From assembly GCA_029582155.1 (NCBI GenBank), contig CM055901.1, positions 26,431,404 to 26,495,403 of the forward strand: a stretch of DNA of 64,000 bases, given 5' to 3'. A model generated the notes under the pieces. That model saw only the letters and a list, made by a program, of their open reading frames with translations, was not told the DNA's origin and ran no database searches. Of this stretch, positions 62,602 through 64,000 are shown piece after piece. The translations under genes were made by a program, and so were the position numbers. How positions within the stretch are numbered: the first letter of the stretch is position 1; every line of letters starts with the position of its first letter. Source of the stretch: Panopea generosa. Its lineage: Eukaryota > Mollusca > Bivalvia > Adapedonta > Hiatellidae.

Positions 62602-63300
62602 AAAATAAAAAGGGTCAGGGCAGCATGAAAATTAGGGGGCGGGCGGGGATGATATTCTAGCAATTAATTTATTATGGCCTTACAATGATTTATGTATGAT
62701 TTATTTATATTAATGTACAGCTGCTTGTGTATGAGAGGGCATTAAAATGTATACCTGAACCAGAACATTCTGTTGACCCGGAGAGAGCCATACATGTGCA
62801 TGTTGATATACTCCTTATCAGGTAGGTAATTATGTGACATATATTAACATTATCAGCTTAACATTTGACATGTAGAACACAATGATTAAAATTGTATGCC
62901 CCTTTAGTTTGACTTACAAAGAAAGAAGAGCTAGTGTACTCTCCCTGATGTAGGTGATGGCATCAGCATTTTTTTGTTATAGTTTTTTAGCAAGCCCATA
63001 TCTCAGTAACTATTACCCTTACTTCAATGAAACTGCACGTGTCCTTAATACTGCTATGGAAGGGGAAAGTGGGATAACTATATTTTGATTTCAGGAAGAA
63101 TTGGCCTTTTTATATTCAGAAATTTTGGTTGAAGTTTGTTTTGTTTTTTTGCAAGATCATATTTCAGTAACTACTAGTCACGAGATAGACACAGATTAAA
63201 TCTAATTAAGCCTTAAACAAGTTGTAAAGTTATAATGAAAATATATTCTTAAGGTCTATTGAGTTAATGACACAGCTGGATGATTGGAGGAATCTCTCAT
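35732..63300 (+). CDS. HPS6: HPS6, BLOC-2 complex subunit 3 (spliced gene, 3' end beyond the window)
   Basis: At least 16 exons join in frame across GT-AG introns with matching phase at every junction, giving about 640 codons; human HPS6 has 775 residues. Anchors recalled from human HPS6: WCERIDE against WCEER; NCPA then GHGILVITE near HCPAF/HVLLIW; a second-half run WQCVLSQ..AVPVFEIMCHLLYKRRPQ against WKKVL..[17 protein letters not shown]; and LVYERALKCI against LYRRALAVL. HPS6 forms BLOC-2 with HPS3 and HPS5 and steers cargo from early endosomes to lysosome-related organelles (pigment granules and the like). It has no catalytic domain. The start is uncertain: ATG 35732 is open into exon 1, but an acceptor at 35767 would imply an earlier first exon. 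Introns hold MITEs, SINEs and arrays, several built from exon edges. Vertebrate HPS6 has a single coding exon. Confidence 0.85.
35975..36163 (-). mobile_element. RUDI/V-SINE-like SINE, 3'-truncated, in HPS6 intron 1
   Basis: The minus strand shows the tRNA-like head (tagctcagttggtagc, then 'ctgactatcaatcttggggt') and half of the body. The tail is missing. Confidence 0.75.
36280..36366 (+). CDS. HPS6: HPS6 exon 2
   Basis: Acceptor tattacag, donor gtt/gtaagt, 29 codons, phase 0 to 0. It reads DVEDRGCLDITTDVPVL then WPPKSVLV, which fits the human stretch FLPWPARPALVLVW. Confidence 0.85.
36367..36421 (+). repeat. 26-bp tandem duplication at the exon 2 donor
   Basis: The text 'agtgactaatcatttataat' plus 'ataaac' or 'gtaaac' occurs twice in a row. 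The first copy overlaps the donor gtaagt. The second lacks a full donor. Confidence 0.85.
36848..36882 (+). repeat. (GAT)n microsatellite
   Basis: A gat/gatg trinucleotide run in HPS6 intron 2. Confidence 0.9.
37273..37450. mobile_element. Mariner/pogo-like MITE, copy 2
   Basis: Same family as 28089-28262, flanked by TA. The first base of the left end is changed (tagtcaaacctg). In HPS6 intron 2. Confidence 0.85.
37552..37727. mobile_element. PIF/Harbinger-like MITE, copy 1
   Basis: The ends ggccattataaattaattgc and the inverted 'ttcatttattatggcc' continue as about 35-base inverted repeats. TAA flanks both sides (37549-37551, 37728-37730). The middle is a long T run. A TWA duplication fits PIF/Harbinger. 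Confidence 0.85.
37844..38060 (+). CDS. HPS6: HPS6 exon 3
   Basis: Acceptor gaaacag, donor g/gtgggt. It encodes ALQDGGLQHWVCRRDFTW and later NSLYWCERIDEEKHGCK to HKRHIIE, 72 codons plus one base. The block LYWCER aligns with human LVWCEER and is the strongest single N-terminal match. Confidence 0.85.
38129..38373. mobile_element. PIF/Harbinger-like MITE, copy 2
   Basis: Same ends as 37552-37727, with a longer AT-rich centre. The three-base flanks (ata, tta) have diverged. In HPS6 intron 3. Confidence 0.8.
38374..39008. other. HPS6 intron 3, left part, no feature
   Basis: Only AT-rich text with a repetitive 'aaaattcccattt' flavour. No exon is seen. Confidence 0.4.
39009..40195 (+). repeat. 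34-bp array of SINE-head (A-box-like) units
   Basis: About 35 units of 34 bases: 'gggacctgctagctgagtca' followed by 'gtaatgcatatgtc'. The part tagctgagtcag is the pol III A-box region of the SINE whose remainder (anticodon-arm text 'cactgtcaatccaggggtcg' and body) follows at once at 40196. Units differ mainly at 'cctgc'/'ccagc' and 'gtcggg'/'gccggg'/'gttggg', so variants are mixed along the array. Lies in HPS6 intron 3. Confidence 0.95.
40196..40380 (+). mobile_element. SINE whose head has expanded into the 34-bp array
   Basis: It continues the last array unit with 'tgtcaatccaggggtcgtga', a B-box missing its central bases, then the body 'gtctctatgatgattggcc', 'gggaagcagtcagtgacttg' and 'tagtactagttaactgcc'. 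It is related to the copy at 27.77 kb and more distantly to the RUDI-like body. Confidence 0.75.
40381..41232. other. HPS6 intron 3, middle; diverged repeat
   Basis: About 40650-40800 matches, on the minus strand, the unit of the 43.9-44.7 kb repeat ('ggccgccat', 'caaaatgctcaaggatgac'). Otherwise featureless. Confidence 0.45.
41233..43085 (+). mobile_element. Element with short inverted ends around a ~142-bp satellite
   Basis: The left end reads atacccccgacaaacg and the right end gcgttcgggggtat, inverted copies of each other. After the left end comes a 'ggtcggtctgtcggtctg' run, then about 10 units of roughly 142 bases ('gtccggagcataacttg', 'ggatggaatttcatcaa', 'tacaatggtagaatataa', 'taattacagagttattgcc'). 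The last two units are degraded. This arrangement is common in bivalve genomes as I recall. No coding capacity. Confidence 0.75.
43086..43920. other. HPS6 intron 3, right part, no recognised gene
   Basis: Unique text with short open frames only. Confidence 0.35.
43921..44745 (+). repeat. ~170-190 bp tandem repeat, five diverged units
   Basis: Each unit has 'caagcaaattgg', 'ggccattttggacgccatct', 'tgtttatttcaaaa', 'caatgatgacaaaatgtc' and 'ttactatacactctcatg'. Units start near 43940, 44128, 44299, 44488 and 44657. Confidence 0.85.
44800..44955 (+). mobile_element. SINE-like fragment
   Basis: It ends 'taactgaaatactgttggcg' followed by A-rich text, a tail also hinted at 4.2 kb. No tRNA head is seen. 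Confidence 0.35.
45119..45227 (+). CDS. HPS6: HPS6 exon 4
   Basis: Acceptor tttgtag, donor ga/gtaagt; enters in phase 1, leaves in phase 2. It reads DESQINPMKLGPVTTLIKNC then HGHGILVIT. The NCPA and GILVI blocks fit human HHCPAFGLLAS and VLLIW. Confidence 0.85.
45548..46162 (+). repeat. 55-bp minisatellite made of exon 5 acceptor plus exon text
   Basis: Eleven units spaced exactly 55 bases (the marker agataatcac at 45581, 45636 and so on to 46131). Each unit holds 'tgtttgttgacagga', matching the exon 5 acceptor attgacag/gagtc, and 'gtgattctgggaagggag' plus 'ataatcac', matching exon 5 codons for VIIGREIIT. Every unit thus offers a candidate 3' splice site. 55 is not a multiple of three. Confidence 0.9.
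46163..46262 (+). pseudogene. Decayed duplicate of the first half of HPS6 exon 5
   Basis: It copies the real exon from the acceptor through 'tgagactgtgtacattgact' and 'ggtaagatagat', then the 'gggagataatcac' block and the next acceptor. It is two bases shorter than the exon in the gtgtgt run, so it would shift frame if spliced in. It is an intermediate between the 55-bp array and the true exon. Confidence 0.8.
46270..46432 (+). CDS. HPS6: HPS6 exon 5
   Basis: Acceptor tattgacag, donor aag/gtatgt; the first base completes Glu from exon 4. It reads SRGSGVSLCLRLCTLTGKID, VIIGREIITMTD, then IIMRCLSQMRK, phase 0 at the end. It fits human LIWSPGKGKVMVAAPRLG in position. The VIIGREIIT segment is the one amplified upstream. 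Confidence 0.85.
46684..46875 (+). repeat. 27-bp minisatellite in HPS6 intron 5
   Basis: Seven units of 'tattataggggaatacatca' plus 'gctaaag', open in one frame as YYRGIHQLK. No relation to neighbouring exons was seen. Confidence 0.95.
47036..47333 (-). mobile_element. RUDI/V-SINE-like SINE, full length, minus strand, in HPS6 intron 5
   Basis: Reverse-oriented copy with (caat)n tail, full body, B-box (gagttcgaatccccgc) and A-box region. The 11-base flanks caaggtgaata at 47025-47035 and 47334-47344 are an exact target duplication. Confidence 0.9.
47500..47605 (+). CDS. HPS6: HPS6 exon 6
   Basis: It encodes GMARVVQSCYIQHTQTLLQL then HDDGTLSTIAPLV; the donor g/gtaagt is phase 1. Two acceptors six bases apart (gtttacag at 47499 and ttacag at 47505) are both in frame, adding or skipping Leu-Gln. 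Confidence 0.85.
47606..48380. other. HPS6 intron 6, left part, no feature
   Basis: AT-rich intron text. Confidence 0.4.
48385..48990 (+). repeat. ~160-bp tandem repeat in HPS6 intron 6
   Basis: Three to four units with 'ctcattggatatgaatgaaa', 'caccatcatcaatggaacac' and 'gcattttggcaaagttatgg'. The same family forms a second array at 57.7-58.5 kb. The left start 'gttagctcgccaggacg' resembles the fixed left end of such arrays in bivalves. Confidence 0.85.
48991..49928. other. HPS6 intron 6, right part, no feature
   Basis: No exon is seen. At 49780-49870 a faint tRNA-like or SINE-like text was not strong enough to call. Confidence 0.35.
49929..50040 (+). CDS. HPS6: HPS6 exon 7
   Basis: Acceptor cattgcag, donor cg/gtatgt; enters phase 1, leaves phase 2. 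It reads NTLPSADVQLEDFVREEIVG then MMGSVGVVYKNRV, fitting human LGTFQGTLACVLGSTLEL in the propeller's last part. Confidence 0.85.
50083..50226 (-). mobile_element. RUDI/V-SINE-like SINE with internal deletion, HPS6 intron 7
   Basis: Minus-strand tail ('cagcgtcatttttatgcc'), part of the body and a head fragment ('cacaacccctggattggtag'). About half of the element is missing. Confidence 0.7.
50227..51238. other. HPS6 intron 7, no feature
   Basis: AT-rich intron text without recognised repeats. Confidence 0.4.
51239..51380 (+). CDS. HPS6: HPS6 exon 8
   Basis: Acceptor ataacag, donor cag/gtatgt; phase 2 to 0. It reads VYNVVTGRKISESGLQEDYM then LGGQQSGIYTEHDLYLLQ. VYNVVTGRKI matches human LELLDMGSGQLLERK in position and pattern. 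Confidence 0.85.
51540..51716. mobile_element. Mariner/pogo-like MITE, copy 3
   Basis: Same family as 28089-28262. The right flank is TA, the left flank is changed. HPS6 intron 8. Confidence 0.8.
51717..52416. other. HPS6 intron 8, right part, no feature
   Basis: No exon or repeat is recognised. Confidence 0.4.
52417..52512 (+). CDS. HPS6: HPS6 exon 9
   Basis: Acceptor tcttcag, donor aag/gtttgt; 32 codons, phase 0 to 0. It reads KSSPTNHQPSDKCLLEMGHF then DAIRLSYIDK. Little similarity to human is expected in this linker; it is supported by frame, phase and position. Confidence 0.75.
52783..52958. mobile_element. Mariner/pogo-like MITE, copy 4
   Basis: Same family, TA on both sides. HPS6 intron 9. 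Confidence 0.85.
53086..53197 (+). CDS. HPS6: HPS6 exon 10
   Basis: Acceptor gtcgcag, donor g/gtatga, phase 0 to 1. It reads MQRYTSTCSSAVSLESLRQK then LPTPPTSKLAEIV, parallel to human [29 protein letters not shown] at the start of the helical second half. Confidence 0.85.
53426..53717 (+). mobile_element. RUDI/V-SINE-like SINE, HPS6 intron 10
   Basis: A-box-like ttagctcagccag, degraded B-box, full body and a (caaa)n tail. Somewhat diverged from the 25.6-kb copy. Confidence 0.8.
53974..54038 (+). CDS. HPS6: HPS6 exon 11, end multiplied by a minisatellite
   Basis: Acceptor attacag; the first two bases complete Glu from exon 10. It reads PFLMEYWKLENMLADGLSQP with Q at the first donor cag/gtaaat (54038), phase 0, which joins exon 12 in frame. 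Eighteen more identical donors follow every 36 bases up to 54686, each also phase 0, so the exon may end at any of them and add 12 residues per unit. The frame stays open past the array to a stop at 54729-54731. Confidence 0.8.
54011..54702 (+). repeat. 36-bp minisatellite, 19 units, each with a splice donor
   Basis: The unit gctcgcagatggtctgtcac followed by aaccccaggtaaatgt is repeated 19 times with only two base differences (gctt in unit 2; gttgg for gatgg in unit 9), plus an 8-base partial. The first unit is exon 11 end plus intron start. Near-identity indicates recent expansion. Unit length is 12 codons. Confidence 0.97.
54802..55101 (+). repeat. 21-bp minisatellite, 14 units, HPS6 intron 11
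   Basis: The unit is 'atgccccatacataacatga' plus one base, with a two-state site (gatatgcc or gatttgcc) mixed along the array. Open in several frames because 21 is a multiple of three and the unit lacks stops in those frames; no coding role is implied. Confidence 0.97.
55200..55900 (+). repeat. Diverged 'aaggtcaaggtcac' repeats, HPS6 intron 11
   Basis: Three to four loose units of about 180 bases, each with 'caaggtcaaggtc', 'gtaagtctcaaatca' and 'agaaatatttgtgacaatga'-like text. A related pair is at 19.4-19.6 kb. Confidence 0.65.
56026..56194 (+). CDS. HPS6: HPS6 exon 12
   Basis: Acceptor tctttcag, donor g/gtaagt, phase 0 to 1. It reads MISEMPSPTVSDSVDQLLDQ, a Ser-rich stretch, then QWYPDKTLAALLSHIHMGD. 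It falls where human has RTELIGDQLAQLNTVFQ..LRALQLQL. Confidence 0.85.
56195..56400 (+). repeat. Decayed duplicates of the exon 12 end
   Basis: The exon end and donor ('ggggatggtaagtcac') recurs at about 56264-56285, and a longer copy from 'ctcccagtg' through 'actggcagcacttctctcac' to 'aggggatgtatggta' lies at about 56318-56390. The copies differ from the exon at many sites, so they are older than the exon 11 array. Confidence 0.75.
56570..56880 (+). repeat. Two-unit ~168-bp repeat, HPS6 intron 12
   Basis: 'gtgttttgtcattgtaaaca', 'ttaaaatttcaaaagatttg' and 'attcaggcattc' occur twice (56575 and 56737), followed by 'gacggacgggcagacggaca', a pattern that ends many bivalve dispersed repeats. Confidence 0.8.
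56885..57710. other. HPS6 intron 12, middle, no feature
   Basis: No exon or repeat recognised. Confidence 0.4.
57715..58505 (+). repeat. ~155-bp tandem repeat, second array of the 48.4-kb family
   Basis: Five units with 'accactcattggatatgaat', 'tgtgttcagcatcatcaat' and 'gcattttggcacagttatgg'. A short 'gtcatactagagatgaaata' repeat follows at 58505-58625. Confidence 0.9.
58626..59617. other. HPS6 intron 12, right part, no feature
   Basis: No exon seen. Confidence 0.4.
59618..59760 (+). CDS. HPS6: HPS6 exon 13
   Basis: Acceptor gttacag, donor ctg/gtttgt (non-consensus after GT), phase 1 to 0. It reads DELSTSQQHKWQCVLSQENT, then CDIAVPVFEIMCHLLYKRRP and QLL. The match to human [28 protein letters not shown] is the clearest of the gene. 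Confidence 0.9.
59761..60320. other. HPS6 intron 13, left part, no feature
   Basis: AT-rich intron text. Confidence 0.4.
60325..60546. mobile_element. piggyBac-like MITE with a central palindrome
   Basis: TTAA on both sides (60321-60324, 60547-60550) with ends ccctttact and agtaaaggg. A TTAA target and CCC start are the piggyBac hallmark. Inside, 60429-60461 and 60463-60495 are inverted copies with one mismatch and a single-base centre. 222 bases, non-coding, HPS6 intron 13. Confidence 0.85.
60770..60946. mobile_element. Mariner/pogo-like MITE, copy 5
   Basis: Same family as 28089-28262, TA on both sides; the right end has one change. HPS6 intron 13. Confidence 0.85.
61149..61226 (+). CDS. 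HPS6: HPS6 exon 14
   Basis: Acceptor catctag, donor tca/gtgagt, 26 codons, phase 0 to 0. It reads IKFLQRGQQVWEKKIGVSAF then IRRKQS, fitting human PPFVELAQQQGGPGWG after the LEPRW block. Confidence 0.85.
61227..62456. other. HPS6 intron 14, mostly featureless
   Basis: It contains a (TA)n tract followed by a T run (about 61620-61676). No exon. Confidence 0.5.
62460..62679. mobile_element. PIF/Harbinger-like MITE, copy 3
   Basis: Same ends as 37552-37727 with the first base changed; TTA flanks at 62457-62459 and 62680-62682. Long T run in the centre. HPS6 intron 14, 41 bases before exon 15. Confidence 0.85.
62721..62821 (+). CDS. HPS6: HPS6 exon 15
   Basis: Acceptor atgtacag, donor ag/gtaggt, phase 0 to 2. 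It reads LLVYERALKCIPEPEHSVDP then ERAIHVHVDILLI, matching human LYRRALAVLGE..EALELELLLSS. Confidence 0.9.
62822..63253. other. HPS6 intron 15
   Basis: Two loose units of 'catatctcagtaactattac' and 'tatttcagtaactactag' with 'aatgaaactgcacgtg', a dispersed bivalve-type repeat. Confidence 0.5.
63254..63300 (+). CDS. HPS6: HPS6 exon 16 start (end not determined)
   Basis: Acceptor ttcttaag; the first base completes Arg from exon 15, then SIELMTQLDDWRNLS, matching human [20 protein letters not shown]. No donor could be placed because the exon runs directly into a 42-bp array that stays open for about 50 more codons. The end given here is where family similarity stops. Confidence 0.7.
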
Positions 63301-64000
63301 ATCATTATTTTGTGGTTTATTGGGTGATTGAAGGAATCTCTGATAGTTTTATAGTGGTTTATTGGGTGATTGAAGGAATCTCTCATATCTTTATAGTGGT
63401 TTATTTGGTGATTGGAGCAATCTCTGATAGTTTTATAGTGGTTTATTGGGGTGATTGAAGGAATCTCTGATTCCTTTATAGTGGTTTATAGAGTGATTGG
63501 AGGAATCTCTGATAGCTTTATAGTGGTTTATTGGGCGATATCTTTACAGTTATTTATTGAGCAATTGGAAGAATCTCTGATAACTTTATAGTGGTTTATT
63601 GGGCGATATCTTAATAGTGGTTTATCGAGCAATTGGAGGAATCTCTGATATCTTTATAGTGGTTTATAGGGTGATATCTTTACAATGGTTTATTGGGTGA
63701 TTGGAGGAATCTCTGATTTCTTTATAGTGGTTAATTGGGTGACTGGAGGAATCTCTGATTCCTTTATAGTGGTTTATAGGGTGATATCTTTACAATGGTT
63801 TATTGGGTGATTGGAGGAATCTCTGATTTCTTTTTAGTGACTAATTGGGTGATATCTTTATAGTGGTTATTGAGCAATTGGAGGAATCTCTGATATTTTC
63901 ATATTGGTTTATTGGGTGATATCATGATAGTGGTTTATTGGGAGATTGGAGGAATCTCTATTAGCTTTATAGTGGTTTATTGGATGATATCTTTATAGTG
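63276..64000 (+). repeat. 42-bp minisatellite growing out of HPS6 exon 16
   Basis: Starting with the exon text 'gattggaggaatctct', units of 42 bases repeat to the window edge ('gtgattgaaggaatctctga', 'tagttttatagtggtttatt'). A shorter variant unit ('gggtgatatctttatagtgg') alternates in the second half. 42 is a multiple of three. The right end lies outside the window. Confidence 0.9.

Overview
The window is eukaryotic, AT-rich, intron-rich and crowded with repeats. Several things point to a mollusc, most likely a bivalve. There are tRNA-headed SINEs of the V-SINE/RUDI type, and tandem blocks that begin like 'gtccggagcataact' and carry 'accataactctgggttgcattttggc'-type text, which I remember from clam and oyster genomes. 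MITEs and minisatellites are dense, and split genes use ordinary GT-AG introns. Family names are from memory and were not searched.

Two host genes are recognised. The main one is HPS6 (BLOC-2 subunit 3) on the + strand. It runs from about 35.7 kb to beyond the right edge in at least 16 exons whose phases agree at every junction, giving about 640 codons against 775 residues in human HPS6. The second is the 5' end of ZNG1/CBWD (COG0523 zinc-transfer GTPase) on the - strand, with exon 1 at 30.25-30.34 kb and exon 2 at 29.57-29.66 kb. It points away from HPS6, and exon 2 carries two compensating single-base length changes. Two unrecognised terminal exons (1.6 kb +, 6.3 kb -) and a dead C2H2 zinc-finger gene (4.4-4.9 kb) lie at the left.

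Layout: 0-9.5 kb holds orphan exons, a zinc-finger pseudogene, SINEs and a LINE fragment. A Ty3/Gypsy fossil occupies 9.5-12.3 kb. From 14.4 to 16.7 kb there is a 25-26 bp minisatellite, a foldback hairpin and an 800-bp inverted-repeat transposon. From 17.3 to 27.2 kb lies a ~73-bp satellite present in both orientations. It is interrupted by a 4.2-kb terminal-inverted-repeat element and by a SINE with an exact target duplication, and it ends at a 500-N gap. A 23-30 bp minisatellite abuts ZNG1 exon 2. The 30.4-35.7 kb stretch is intergenic with SINE pieces. From 35.7 kb to the end is HPS6, its introns loaded with MITEs (mariner/pogo-like, Harbinger-like, piggyBac-like), SINEs and minisatellites.

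The most striking observation is that tandem repeats in HPS6 are repeatedly built from the gene's own exon edges. There are 19 copies of a 36-bp unit, each with an in-phase splice donor, at exon 11. There are 11 copies of a 55-bp unit with the splice acceptor plus exon text before exon 5, decayed donor copies after exon 12, a 42-bp array growing out of exon 16, and a small duplication at the exon 2 donor. A second unusual structure is a ~35-copy, 34-bp array of pol III A-box-like SINE heads at 39.0-40.2 kb.
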